A DNA stretch of 64,000 nt from Alistipes sp. (GCA_020026415.1 JAHHQL010000008.1:27208-91207); one strand, 5' to 3'. Numbered from the stretch's first letter, positions 55,772 to 64,000 are shown. A program made the numbers and translations. The notes: generated by a model not told the origin, from the sequence alone.

Positions 55772-57016
55772 ATGTTTACTTTACAAACCTCATTACTAAC
55801 CTCCCAAACCAACTCCGTTGGGGAAAGTCTTTTGGATTTCGCCAATGAAAGTGGCATAGGTCTTTTGTTCGAGGGCGGAAACTTCTTCTCTCTGATCGGA
55901 GGACTGGGTTCGCTGATTATGATCGGTATCGCCTTCTTCCTGCTTTATCTGGCGATTCATCATAAGTTCGAACCGTTGCTGTTGTTTACCATCGCATTCG
56001 GTATGTTGCTCTCCAACCTGCCCGGTGCGAACCTCTATCACGCCGAATTGTTTGCAGGCGGCCATGTGCACTGGGATATTTTTGTGGCGCAGGCCGGTCT
56101 GTTGGACTACCTCTATTTAGGTGTCAAACTCGGTATCTATCCCTGCTTGATCTTTGTCGGTGTGGGTGCCATGACCGATTTCGGCCCGCTAATCGCCAAC
56201 CCGAAGAGTTTCCTGTTGGGTGCTGCTGCCCAGATCGGTATCTTCATCACGTTCCTCGGTGCTTATGCACTCGGATTTACCCCCGAACAGGCCGGTTCGA
56301 TCGGTATCATCGGTGGAGCCGACGGACCTACGTCGATCTATCTGACTTCGTTGCTCGCTCCCGAATTACTGGGCCCGATCGCCGTGGCCGCTTACTCGTA
56401 TATGGCACTTGTTCCCGTGATCCAGCCGCCCATCATGCGTCTCTTGACCACCAAGAAGGAGCGTATGATCAAGATGAGCACGCTGCGTCCCGTATCGAAG
56501 ACCGAGCGCATCCTGTTCCCCATTGTACTGACTTCGATCATTGCGTTCCTGCTGCCGAGTGCGGCTCCGCTGATCGGTTGCTTGATGTTGGGTAATCTGA
56601 TGAAGGAGTGTGGTGTTGTAGATCGTCTGAGCAAGACCGTTCAGAACGAGTTGATGAATATCGTTGTGATTTTCCTCGGCATCACCGTCGGTGCAACCGC
56701 TACGGCCGAGGCATTCCTGAATTTGAGAACGCTGGGTATCCTTGTGCTGGGTGTCGTGGCATTCGGTCTGGGTACGGCTGGCGGTGTCCTTCTGGCCAAG
56801 TTCATGAACCTGTTTGCCAAGGAGGGTCAAAAGATCAACCCGTTGATCGGTTCGGCCGGTGTGTCGGCAGTGCCGATGGCCGCCCGTGTATCGCAGACCG
56901 AAGGTCAGAGGGAGAATCCTTCGAACTTCCTTCTGATGCACGCCATGGGCCCGAACGTGGCCGGTGTGATCGGTTCGGCAGTTGCCGCCGGTTTGCTTCT
57001 GGCTTTCCTGCAATAG
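55772..57016 (+). CDS. mmdB: Sodium-translocating decarboxylase beta subunit
   Basis: A 414-residue protein with about 9-11 membrane segments. [25 protein letters not shown] and [23 protein letters not shown], with the membrane aspartate in GADGPT, are signatures of OadB/GcdB/MmdB; the C-terminal [15 protein letters not shown] also fits. It decarboxylates carboxybiotin and exports Na+, making a sodium gradient. Last gene of the operon. Confidence 0.93.
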   Translation: MFTLQTSLLTSQTNSVGESLLDFANESGIGLLFEGGNFFSLIGGLGSLIMIGIAFFLLYLAIHHKFEPLLLFTIAFGMLLSNLPGANLYHAELFAGGHVHWDIFVAQAGLLDYLYLGVKLGIYPCLIFVGVGAMTDFGPLIANPKSFLLGAAAQIGIFITFLGAYALGFTPEQAGSIGIIGGADGPTSIYLTSLLAPELLGPIAVAAYSYMALVPVIQPPIMRLLTTKKERMIKMSTLRPVSKTERILFPIVLTSIIAFLLPSAAPLIGCLMLGNLMKECGVVDRLSKTVQNELMNIVVIFLGITVGATATAEAFLNLRTLGILVLGVVAFGLGTAGGVLLAKFMNLFAKEGQKINPLIGSAGVSAVPMAARVSQTEGQRENPSNFLLMHAMGPNVAGVIGSAVAAGLLLAFLQ

Positions 57017-57035
57017 GAATTGGCTGACAATCTGA

Positions 57036-57077
57036 TAAAAAGGATCGGAACATGGAGCGTTCCGATCCTTTTTTTGT
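57036..57077 (+). terminator. Terminator of the methylmalonyl-CoA decarboxylase operon
   Basis: Stem aaaaaggatcggaac / gttccgatccttttt with a 7-nt loop and T tail. Confidence 0.94.
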
Positions 57078-57169
57078 GCCTGTGCGAGATGCTTCTTATT
57101 TATTATAGGTAAGAAATATACTTTAAGGAATGAAATTGCGCGCTGTTTCTTAAAAATTTTATAGGAATG

Positions 57170-57256
57170 TTTGTAATCTGAAAATCATTTCGTATCTTTG
57201 CGAACCCATAAAGTTATGGGAACGATTACAACAAGTTAAATTAAACGTAAAACACA
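57170..57256 (+). promoter_or_regulatory. rplM promoter and leader
   Basis: Exact consensus: TTTG (57170-57173), 19 bp, TATCTTTG (57193-57200). The 55-nt leader has a 6-bp hairpin cccata / tatggg with loop aagt (57205-57220), a candidate site for autogenous control by L13. Confidence 0.8.
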
Positions 57257-57712
57257 GTGGATTCATTAAGCTACAAAACCATCTCGGCCAACGCATCGAC
57301 CGCAACCAAAGAGTGGGTTGTCATCGACGCTAACGGCGAGGTGTTGGGACGCCTTGCATCGCAGGTTGCGAAAATCCTCCGAGGCAAGAACAAGCCCAGC
57401 TACACTCCCCATGTGGATTGTGGTGACAACGTCATCGTAATCAATGCGGACAAAGTGAAGCTCACGGGCAAGAAAATGACCGATAAGGTCTATACAAGAC
57501 ACTCGGGTTACCCCGGCGGCCGTCGTTACACGACCCCCGAAGAGTACCTCCAGAAGAAGCCGACATTCTTGGTAGAGAATGCAGTTAAGGGTATGTTGCC
57601 CCGCACTCGCCTCGGTGCCGTTCTTTTGAAAAACCTTAAGGTTTATGCAGGTGAGGAGCATCCTCATACCGCACAGAACCCCAAGACTATTAAATTAAAC
57701 GAGATTAAGTAA
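57257..57712 (+). CDS. rplM: Ribosomal protein L13
   Basis: A 151-residue L13 starting at a GTG. MDSLSYKTISAN matches the N-terminus of Bacteroides L13, and no ATG is suitable. WVVIDANGEVLGRLASQVAKIL, HSGYPGGRRYTTP and AVKGMLPRTRLG are the family motifs. Binds 23S rRNA early in 50S assembly. First gene of rplM-rpsI, 5 nt upstream of rpsI. Confidence 0.97.
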   Translation: MDSLSYKTISANASTATKEWVVIDANGEVLGRLASQVAKILRGKNKPSYTPHVDCGDNVIVINADKVKLTGKKMTDKVYTRHSGYPGGRRYTTPEEYLQKKPTFLVENAVKGMLPRTRLGAVLLKNLKVYAGEEHPHTAQNPKTIKLNEIK

Positions 57713-57717
57713 GAGTT

Positions 57718-58104
57718 ATGGAAGTTGTAAACACCGTTGGTCGTCGTAAGGCCGCTGTGGCTCGCGTATATGTGAAGCCGGGTAAGGGTACGATTACAAT
57801 CAACCGCAAAGATCTTGCAGTCTATTTCCCGCTGGAGATTCTTCAGTTCGAGGTAAAACAGCCCCTGCTGGTTACCAACACTCTGGAGAACTACGATATC
57901 AACATCAATCTTGATGGTGGCGGTATCACCGGTCAGGCAGAGGCTGCACGCATGGGTATTGCACGTGCATTGTGCGAAATCGACGCAGAGTTGCGTCCCG
58001 CTTTGAAAAAGGCAGGTTTCCTGACGCGTGACCCCCGTGAAGTTGAGCGTAAGAAGCCCGGTCAGCCCGGTGCACGTCGCAAGTTCCAATTCAGCAAGCG
58101 TTAG
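57718..58104 (+). CDS. rpsI: Ribosomal protein S9
   Basis: A 128-residue S9: NTVGRRKAAVARVYVKPGKG start, GGGITGQAEAARMGIARALCE, and the basic tail RKKPGQPGARRKFQFSKR whose last arginine reaches the P-site tRNA. Standard partner of L13. Confidence 0.97.
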   Translation: MEVVNTVGRRKAAVARVYVKPGKGTITINRKDLAVYFPLEILQFEVKQPLLVTNTLENYDININLDGGGITGQAEAARMGIARALCEIDAELRPALKKAGFLTRDPREVERKKPGQPGARRKFQFSKR

Positions 58105-58277
58105 TACGATCGGAATTTCGGCAAAGTACGACGTGGGTTCAAATCGGAACGACTGCAATCTTCGGATTACATTACCTTTCGGTTGCCCCGTTGCGGAAAA
58201 CTTCACAGGATCGGCCTTTTGACCGCTACCCGTGAGGTTGAAGTAAAGAGAATTAAAATTACCAAACAAGAATTAAA
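58105..58277 (+). promoter_or_regulatory. rpsB leader region
   Basis: 173 nt between rpsI and rpsB without a gene and with no clear -7 box. It contains several small pairings, for example aatc-ttcg-gatt (58158-58169) and gcgg with ccgc. Its length and position suit an S2-binding regulatory leader. AT-rich for the last 40 nt. Confidence 0.45.
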
Positions 58278-59132
58278 ATGTCACGTACAGATTTTAATAC
58301 ATTATTGGAAGCCGGTGCGCACTTCGGTCACCTGAAGCGCAAATGGAACCCTAAAATGGCTCCTTATATCTTCATGGAGAAGAACGGCATCCACATCATC
58401 GACCTGCACAAGACCGTGCTGAAAATCGATGAGGCTGCCGCAGCCATCAAGCAGATCGCCAAGAGCGGTCGCCGCGTGCTGTTCGTAGCAACCAAAAAAC
58501 AAGCAAAGGAAATTGTTGCCGAAAAGGTGGCAGCAGTAGGCATGCCTTACGTAACTGAGCGTTGGGCAGGCGGTATGCTGACAAACTTCCCCACAATACG
58601 TAAAGCCGTCAAGAAAATGGCCACCATCGACAAGATGACCAACGACGGTACTTTTGATAACTTCTCGAAGCGTGAGAAACTCCAGATTTCGCGTCAGCGC
58701 GCCAAATTGGAGAAGAACCTTGGTTCGATTGCCGACCTGACTCGTCTTCCCGCCGCTCTGTTCGTTGTTGATGTTCAGAAGGAGGCTAACGCCGTAAAAG
58801 AGGCTAAGAGATTGAGCATCCCCGTATTTGCAATGGTAGATACTTGTTGTGATCCCACTGATATCGATTATGTGATCCCTGCAAATGACGATGCTGCAAA
58901 ATCAATTTCCTGCATTATCGACGTAATGTGCGCCGCTATCGCCGAGGGTTCGGAGGAGCGTCGTCTGGAAAAGGAGAAAGAGGCTCAGGAGCAGGCCGCT
59001 CAAGAGGCTCACAAAGAGGGCAAACCCCGTATCAAGAAGGCCGTAAAGGCTAATTTCGATGCTGAGGAGGAAACCTTGAAAGAGGTTGTTGCTTCGGTAG
59101 AGACTCCTTTCGAGGAGCCCAAAGAGGCTTAA
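58278..59132 (+). CDS. rpsB: Ribosomal protein S2
   Basis: A 284-residue S2: EAGAHFGHLKRKWNPKMAPY, RWAGGMLTNFPTIRK and DVQKEANAVKEAKRLSIPVF are typical. The last 55 residues form a Glu/Lys/Ala-rich extension beyond the normal S2 core, common in Bacteroidetes. Co-transcribed with tsf, 45 nt downstream. Confidence 0.97.
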   Translation: MSRTDFNTLLEAGAHFGHLKRKWNPKMAPYIFMEKNGIHIIDLHKTVLKIDEAAAAIKQIAKSGRRVLFVATKKQAKEIVAEKVAAVGMPYVTERWAGGMLTNFPTIRKAVKKMATIDKMTNDGTFDNFSKREKLQISRQRAKLEKNLGSIADLTRLPAALFVVDVQKEANAVKEAKRLSIPVFAMVDTCCDPTDIDYVIPANDDAAKSISCIIDVMCAAIAEGSEERRLEKEKEAQEQAAQEAHKEGKPRIKKAVKANFDAEEETLKEVVASVETPFEEPKEA

Positions 59133-59177
59133 TTCGCCAAACACAGAGAAGTTATTAACGTTAAAAAACCAAAAACT

Positions 59178-60011
59178 ATGGAAATCAAAGCAGCTGATGT
59201 GATGAAGCTTCGCAAAATGACCGGTGCCGGTATGATGGACTGTAAAAAGGCCCTCGTAGAGGCAGAAGGTGATTATGAGCGTGCTCAGGACATTATCCGC
59301 GAGAAGGGTAAATTGGTTGTTGCCAAGCGTGCAGACCGCAGCGCATCGGAAGGTGTCGTTGTAACGAAGATCGTAGGTCAGAAGGCCTATATCCTCTGCC
59401 TTGCTTGCGAGACCGACTTTGTAGCCCAGAATGCAGAATATACTGCATCGGCCGAGGCTATGTTGGAGGTTGCCGTTGCAGCTGATGCTGCCGACCGCGA
59501 CACGCTGTTGGCAACCAAGAACGCCGAGGGTCACACCGTTGAGGAGATGGTAACCGAGAAATCGGGTCAGACCGGTGAGAAGATCGAGTTGGCATACTAT
59601 GCCCGCATCGAGGCTCCCTATTGCGTTGCTTACGTTCACTTCAACAAGAAACTTGGTACGATCCTTGGTTTCAACAAGGAGGTTCCCGAAGAGGTGGCTC
59701 ACAACGTGGCTATGCAGGCAACTGCAATGGCTCCCGTTTCGATCGACGCCAACGACTGCCCCGCAGAGATCGTGGAGCATGAGCGCAAGATCGCTGTTGA
59801 GGCCATGAAGCAGGATCCCAAAAACGCCAACAAACCTGAGGCTATCCTCGAAAAGATCGCTGAAGGTAAGATGCGCAAGTTCTTCGAGGAGAACACGCTT
59901 CTGAACCAGATGATCGTTGGTGGAGAGAAAGAGACTGTTGCCGAGTACATCCACAAGGCTTCGAAGGACGCTACGGTTATTTCCTTCAAGCGTTGCGCAT
60001 TGGGTGAGTAA
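59178..60011 (+). CDS. tsf: Translation elongation factor Ts
   Basis: A 277-residue EF-Ts: the UBA-like start KAADVMKLRKMTGAGMMDCK and the TDFVAQN signature motif (CETDFVAQNAEY) are clear. It exchanges GDP for GTP on EF-Tu. Usual partner of rpsB; ends in a strong terminator. Confidence 0.97.
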   Translation: MEIKAADVMKLRKMTGAGMMDCKKALVEAEGDYERAQDIIREKGKLVVAKRADRSASEGVVVTKIVGQKAYILCLACETDFVAQNAEYTASAEAMLEVAVAADAADRDTLLATKNAEGHTVEEMVTEKSGQTGEKIELAYYARIEAPYCVAYVHFNKKLGTILGFNKEVPEEVAHNVAMQATAMAPVSIDANDCPAEIVEHERKIAVEAMKQDPKNANKPEAILEKIAEGKMRKFFEENTLLNQMIVGGEKETVAEYIHKASKDATVISFKRCALGE

Positions 60012-60030
60012 TATTTCCCGATAACAAATA

Positions 60031-60069
60031 AAAAACAAGGTGATTGGAAACAATCACCTTGTTTTTTTA
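60031..60069 (+). terminator. Terminator of rpsB-tsf
   Basis: Stem acaaggtgattg / caatcaccttgt with loop gaaa and seven T. Confidence 0.94.
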
Positions 60070-60695
60070 TGCCTTGCGAATGAAAGGGCAGATGAAATGG
60101 TGGATGAAGGGACGGATGAAGAAGCGGTGAAAAGAGCAGGGACGGAGCGGAATAAGCGGGAAACCTTTGAACGGAAGCGGGGTTGTTTCGGCTGTCGTGT
60201 GCGATTGCCACGCGGATTGATTTGGATGAGCGAGGAAAGCGGATTGACTTGGAAACGTGCGGATTAGAGGTTGATTGACTTGGAAAGAGGTATCTTGGAC
60301 ACAGGAAGATACGGCTCTGCTCGATTGAGTTCAATTTCGTTTTATGGGATTAGGAGGTGCTTTGGTGCAAAACATCGGTTTCGATGTGGGGCGGTGTGTC
60401 GGGCTTTGCACAGGAAGACTTGGCTTGGCATGATACATTTGTCGGGTGCGGACGGTGGACTTGTTCGATTGGGCAATTGATGTCCCAACCTATGATGTCT
60501 GTCTTTTTATATGATTCGAGGTCGAAATGATTTCACTTTCTCATAAAAAAATTCCGCACGAAATAATTGCTGCGACCGATTCCTCTAAAATGCTTCCAAT
60601 CCTTTCGGAAAGCACCCGCTTCAGGGTATTTTTTGCTCCGATTCTTTTGAAAAAACCGCTCTTTTTCGCGTAAAAATGAACAATTTTGAAGATAA
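60070..60695. other. Gene-poor interval between tsf and sulP
   Basis: About 625 bp. Two plus-strand frames of 70-75 codons (60040-60267, which starts inside the terminator, and 60271-60480) show no family and are rejected as genes. The first part is purine-rich and contains short repeats: three 12-bp units at 60091-60126 and gattgacttggaaa twice (60242-60255, 60273-60286). The last part is AT-rich promoter DNA for sulP. It may be decayed sequence. Confidence 0.5.
60091..60126 (+). repeat. Imperfect 12-bp tandem repeat
   Basis: Three adjacent units: gatgaaatggtg, gatgaagggacg, gatgaagaagcg. Confidence 0.5.
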
Positions 60696-60727
60696 TTCGT
60701 ATTTCTAAAAAAATTGAATTATCTTTG
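60696..60727 (+). promoter_or_regulatory. Promoter of sulP
   Basis: TTCG (60696-60699), 20 bp, TATCTTTG (60720-60727), 31 nt before the ATG at 60759. It rules out an earlier in-frame start at 60714. Confidence 0.6.
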
Positions 60728-60758
60728 CAATTCATTTATTTGTTTTTCAAAAAAATTT

Positions 60759-62465
60759 ATGCAAGTCGCTTCATTCAGACCAAAACTTTTGGCAACATTG
60801 AAGGACTACGACAAAAACACGTTCTCGGCGGATCTTATGTCCGGTGTGATCGTGGGTATTGTCGCACTTCCTCTTGCCATCGCATTCGCCATTGCATCGG
60901 GGGTATCACCCGAAAAAGGTATTATTACGGCTATTATTGCCGGTTTCGTGATTTCGCTGCTCGGTGGTAGCAAAGTGCAGATCGGCGGCCCTACGGGAGC
61001 CTTTATCGTCATTATTTACGGCATTGTCCAGCAGTATGGCGAGGCGGGTCTGATTGTGGCCACGATGATGGCGGGTGTGCTGCTGGTGCTGATGGGTGTC
61101 TTTAAACTCGGTACCATCATCAAATTCATTCCTTATCCCATCGTTGTCGGTTTCACGAGCGGTATCGCACTGACGATCTTCACGACCCAGATCGCCGACC
61201 TGTTCGGTATGTCGTTCGCTCCGGGTACGAAGATGCCCGGTGATTTCATCGGCCGTTGGATCCTTTATTTCCACAATTTCGGCTCGGTGGATTGGCGTGA
61301 AGCCGTTGTGGGCGTGGGTAGTGTCGTGCTGATTGCCGTTACGCCCAAATTCTCGCGCCGTATCCCCGGATCGCTTGTTGCCATTGTGGTGATGACTGCC
61401 GGTGTGTGGGCGTTGAACCGCTATTTCAATGTTGAGGGCATCGACACGATCGGTGACCGTTTCTCGATCAAATCGCAGTTGCCCGATGCCGCCATGCCGA
61501 CCCTGAACTGGGAGGCTGTCCGCGACTTGTTCCCCGTGGCTGTGACCATCGCCGTGCTGGGTGCCATTGAGTCGCTGTTGTCGGCTACCGTGGCTGACGG
61601 TGTGATCGAAGACCGCCATGATTCCAATACGGAGTTGATCGCACAGGGTGCTGCCAACTTCCTTTCGCCGATGTTCGGCGGTATTCCCGCAACGGGTGCC
61701 ATCGCACGTACGATGACCAACATCAACAACGGCGGCCGTACCCCCGTGGCTGGTATTATCCACGCTGTGGTGTTGCTGCTGATTCTTCTGTTGTTGATGC
61801 CGCTGGCCAAGTTTATCCCGATGGCGTGTCTGGCAGGTGTGTTGGTTGTTGTTTCCTATAACATGAGCGGTTGGCGTACGGTTTGCGCCATGATGGATAA
61901 TCCCCGTTCGGATCTGTGGGTGCTGATCGTGACTTTCATCCTGACCGTCGTATTCGATCTGACGATCGCCATCGAGGCGGGTATGGTGATCGCCTGCATC
62001 ATGTTCCTGCGCCGTGTGATGGAGACCACGAAGATCTCGATAATTACCGATGAGATTGATCCGGGTGCCGACCTCGATGTCAAGGTACATGAAGAGCCGT
62101 TGAAGATTCCCGAAGGTGTGGAGGTGTACGAGATTTTCGGCCCGTATTTCTTCGGTGTGGCCACGAAGTTCGAGGAGATAATGGATCTTTCGGGCAAGTC
62201 CTGCAAGATCCGCATCATCCGTATGCGTAAAGTTCCGTTCATCGACTCGACGGGGTTGCATAACTTGGAGGCTCTGTGCGATATGTCGAAGAAGAACGGC
62301 GTGACGATTGTTCTTTCGGGTGTGCGTAAGGAGGTTCGCGAGACCCTGCGCAAGGCCGGATTCCACAATATTCTGGGTGGCAGCAACATCTGTCCAGACA
62401 TCAACATCGCCCTCCACCGAGCCGAGGAATTGCTCGAAAAAGAGGAGAAGCACACGACCAAATAA
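60759..62465 (+). CDS. SulP-family anion transporter with STAS domain
   Basis: A 568-residue SLC26/SulP protein from MQVASFRPKLLATLKDYDKN. The transport domain has about 12-14 membrane segments, with SGVIVGIVALPLAIAFAIASG, QIGGPTGAF and IPYPIVVGFTSGIALTI as core motifs and ATVADGVIEDRHDSN / FGGIPATGAIARTMTN late. From about residue 450 a cytoplasmic STAS domain follows (VPFIDSTGLHNLEAL). Family members carry sulfate, bicarbonate or dicarboxylates; the ion is not decided by sequence. No terminator is seen, because RHS-derived DNA begins right at its stop codon. Confidence 0.9.
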   Translation: MQVASFRPKLLATLKDYDKNTFSADLMSGVIVGIVALPLAIAFAIASGVSPEKGIITAIIAGFVISLLGGSKVQIGGPTGAFIVIIYGIVQQYGEAGLIVATMMAGVLLVLMGVFKLGTIIKFIPYPIVVGFTSGIALTIFTTQIADLFGMSFAPGTKMPGDFIGRWILYFHNFGSVDWREAVVGVGSVVLIAVTPKFSRRIPGSLVAIVVMTAGVWALNRYFNVEGIDTIGDRFSIKSQLPDAAMPTLNWEAVRDLFPVAVTIAVLGAIESLLSATVADGVIEDRHDSNTELIAQGAANFLSPMFGGIPATGAIARTMTNINNGGRTPVAGIIHAVVLLLILLLLMPLAKFIPMACLAGVLVVVSYNMSGWRTVCAMMDNPRSDLWVLIVTFILTVVFDLTIAIEAGMVIACIMFLRRVMETTKISIITDEIDPGADLDVKVHEEPLKIPEGVEVYEIFGPYFFGVATKFEEIMDLSGKSCKIRIIRMRKVPFIDSTGLHNLEALCDMSKKNGVTIVLSGVRKEVRETLRKAGFHNILGGSNICPDINIALHRAEELLEKEEKHTTK

Positions 62466-62834
62466 AACCGTGTGGCGGGTCTTGGTAACTTCGCCCATCT
62501 TGCCGTAGAAGTACTCGATGGCTCCTGTTCCGTCCTCACGAAGCATCAGGCGACCGATGCGGTTCTGTGAGGCGTTGCGTCCGCCGTAATAATACTTCAC
62601 GTTGTTCTCCGGATGGTCGGGATAATTGATGCCCGTCAGCCGGTGATAATCGTAGTCGTAGGTGATGGACTTGCCTTCCTTGGCAAGGTTGGCTGTCTGC
62701 TTGGTCAGCACATTGCCGAGTGCATCATAGGTAAAGGTGGTGATGCCGCTTGCAGGATGGTTCACCTCGGTGCGACGGAGCTTGCGCTCTCCGACACTAT
62801 TATCCCTATGTCTGTCAGTCACAATCCGGTACAT
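62466..62834 (-). pseudogene. Truncated RHS-repeat fragment
   Basis: The minus strand encodes RHS/YD repeats without either end of the protein: ITTFTYDALGNVLTKQ, ITYDYDYHRLTGINYPD, NRIGRLMLREDGTGAIEYFY and GKMGEVTKTRHT. The YDxxGN and YDYxxRL units are the family hallmark. The RHS likeness ends at about 62470, where the frame runs into the antisense of sulP. At its start only about 30 non-RHS codons precede a stop. It lies just behind the membrane protein gene and is probably a leftover of recombination at an rhs locus. Confidence 0.75.
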
Positions 62835-62837
62835 TCA

Positions 62838-63158
62838 TCAATGATTATTTCTTTTTATTAATTTACGAAAAAGAGATTTTGCGATTCCAAACAATAATAT
62901 TATGATATGGAGAGATGTTAACAATAATAAATAAAACCACCATGTAAAACCCGCTCCACCGGAACCTTTATAAAACATTAGGTAGTATAGAAATATTGAA
63001 TAAATAATAAAAACTATAGCGTTTATCTTTCCTTTTTTACGGTTAAAAGACATCCACTCTATCAATATGACAATCAGACACATTGATGAAAGTATGTATG
63101 TGATAACATTATCATTCATATTCTTATAATCTATTGGATTATAGAAGGGTATTAACAT
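62838..63158 (-). CDS. Small polytopic membrane protein, probable immunity protein of the RHS toxin
   Basis: A 106-residue AT-rich gene (ATG at 63158; an in-frame GTG at 63182 would add eight residues). Three hydrophobic segments: ITYILSSMCLIVILIEW, AIVFIIYSIFLYYLMFY and FTWWFYLLLLTSLHIIILL, then a basic end. No family is recognised. It begins about 30 nt behind the stop of the RHS protein on the same strand, the position of immunity genes in polymorphic toxin loci. A membrane location would suit protection against an effector acting on lipids. Function is inference from position. Confidence 0.6.
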   Translation of the reverse strand: MLIPFYNPIDYKNMNDNVITYILSSMCLIVILIEWMSFNRKKGKINAIVFIIYSIFLYYLMFYKGSGGAGFTWWFYLLLLTSLHIIILLFGIAKSLFRKLIKRNNH

Positions 63159-63188
63159 CTGTACGGAGCCAATACCCTCCACTAAAAA

Positions 63189-64000
63189 TTATTCAACTGT
63201 GGACTTTATCTGTATTGGATGCTTTTGATTCCACTGCTGATAGAGATTAATCAGCTGTTTTTTTATATCAGATTTTGATCCCCCAGTTTCTAATACTGGT
63301 AAAACAAATTCAAGTTCTGGTATAAAAGTTGCATTTCCATGTTGTTCAAGTCCATCCATACAAGAATGGATATTAATTACATTACCGGAAGCATCATTGC
63401 CAGAAAGGACATCTCCAAAATGGCTGATATTTACGTTCACAGTACCAGATTCCTCATAGGATATATGATTGGATTGATGAGGTCCAATATTTATGGAATA
63501 CTCTACTATCTTATCACTCCCATATGAAAATAACATATTATCCTTATTGGCTAAATCTCGGATTTCCGCTGATACACTTTGCATATATCCACTTGCAAAT
63601 GCACTGCCTCTGCTATGGGATATAATTTGTAACTGCTCTGTAATTACACCATCTTTAGCGGAAGATTTCAGTACAGCATATATTGCAGCTGCATCAGCTT
63701 TCCCTTGCGCAATACCAGCGTTGAATCGTGAGGAAGGCCAAAAACCTTGATTACCATCAACGTATTTGAACTGACTGTAGTAATATCCTGTTTTTTGTTT
63801 TACTACTTCAAGCAATCCCATACTCCAATATGACGCACTACCTCGTTCAGTATCATTAGAAGTCCGACCATTGATAAAAATTGGGAAATTTCCATTAGGG
63901 TCCACCATTATGTTAGGATTATTCTTACAGAATGTATAAGGTGAATATCCAGGAGCTATAATGGCTGATTTATCCGTAGACATCCAAACACTCAGCCTCG
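63189..64000 (-). CDS. RHS-family protein, C-terminal toxin part with lipase-like motif (5' end outside window)
   Basis: The frame is open to the window edge; 270 codons are visible. It opens with the end of an RHS core (VWMSTDKS, then GYSPYTFCKNNPNIMVDPNG), the motif at which RHS C-terminal toxins branch off. The unique C-terminal domain of about 230 residues has IISHSRGSAFASGY, a serine-nucleophile elbow of the alpha/beta-hydrolase/lipase kind (SxSxG). Later acidic and histidine candidates lie in ISHFGDVLSGNDASG and INIHSCMDG. The domain is far more AT-rich than the rest of the window. I infer a lipase- or phospholipase-like effector paired with the membrane protein downstream. Confidence 0.75.
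   Translation of the reverse strand, partial: RLSVWMSTDKSAIIAPGYSPYTFCKNNPNIMVDPNGNFPIFINGRTSNDTERGSASYWSMGLLEVVKQKTGYYYSQFKYVDGNQGFWPSSRFNAGIAQGKADAAAIYAVLKSSAKDGVITEQLQIISHSRGSAFASGYMQSVSAEIRDLANKDNMLFSYGSDKIVEYSINIGPHQSNHISYEESGTVNVNISHFGDVLSGNDASGNVINIHSCMDGLEQHGNATFIPELEFVLPVLETGGSKSDIKKQLINLYQQWNQKHPIQIKSTVE

Noticed and set aside
60040..60480. Two 70-75-codon plus-strand frames after tsf
   Set aside because: The first begins inside the tsf terminator; both are repeat-derived or low-complexity without homology.
60906..62834. 642-codon minus-strand frame as one gene
   Set aside because: Only the first part (62834 to about 62470) is RHS-like; the rest is antisense of sulP, so it is a broken fragment joined to a shadow.

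Overview
The window reads as chromosomal DNA of a gut Bacteroidales, most like Rikenellaceae/Alistipes. The evidence is moderately GC-rich coding DNA, an almost complete lack of Shine-Dalgarno sites, and repeated Bacteroidetes-type promoters (TTTG or TTG, 19-20 bp, then TAnnTTTG). Gene content agrees: a eukaryote-type glycogen synthase fused to an alpha-glucan phosphorylase, a TamL-type lipoprotein, a sodium-pumping methylmalonyl-CoA decarboxylase, a KorAB 2-oxoglutarate oxidoreductase and an RHS polymorphic toxin. The genus is an inference.

Layout. 1-7.4 kb (minus): glycogen operon (synthase-phosphorylase fusion, debranching enzyme, GT4 glycosyltransferase cut by the window edge). 7.6-10.7 kb: hemW and, divergent, pckA with a long leader. 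10.9-14.2 kb: a secreted alpha/beta hydrolase, then pyrH-tlpA-frr (minus). 14.4-16.3 kb: dxs. 16.3-19.2 kb (minus): radical SAM protein; dapF, a small acidic protein and an alpha/beta hydrolase. 19.3-22.5 kb: nitroreductase and tamL. 22.5-25.0 kb (minus): AraC regulator and rarA. 25.0-37.9 kb (minus): purE-K-L-C-F-M-N-H-D-folD, the IMP pathway except purB, ending in the enzyme that makes its one-carbon donor. 37.9-38.7 kb: no convincing gene. 38.7-42.4 kb: polyprenol-phosphate sugar transferase and korAB. 42.5-45.9 kb: small outer-membrane protein, nadC and an LTA-synthase-like sulfatase-fold enzyme. 46.0 kb: tRNA-Pro(TGG).

46.1-49.6 kb (minus) is the most notable block. It is a tight four-gene operon with a steroid 5-alpha-reductase that looks very like the human enzyme, an Old Yellow Enzyme of the BaiCD type, a hydroxysteroid-dehydrogenase-like SDR and a HAD phosphatase. 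It matches the 5AR / 5BR / 3beta-HSDH set associated with isoallo-bile-acid formation in gut Bacteroidales, so the host probably reduces bile acids or steroid hormones.

49.8-57.0 kb: sirtuin without zinc cysteines, then (minus) a thioredoxin-fold protein and meaB, facing the plus-strand methylmalonyl-CoA epimerase and decarboxylase operon. Together with pckA and korAB this outlines succinate-propionate fermentation. 57.2-60.0 kb: rplM-rpsI-rpsB-tsf with two leaders. 60.0-62.5 kb: a gene-poor stretch and a SulP transporter. 62.5-64.0 kb (minus): a foreign-looking AT-rich end with an RHS toxin C-terminus carrying a lipase-like motif, a membrane protein as probable immunity partner, and a broken RHS fragment abutting the sulP stop codon.
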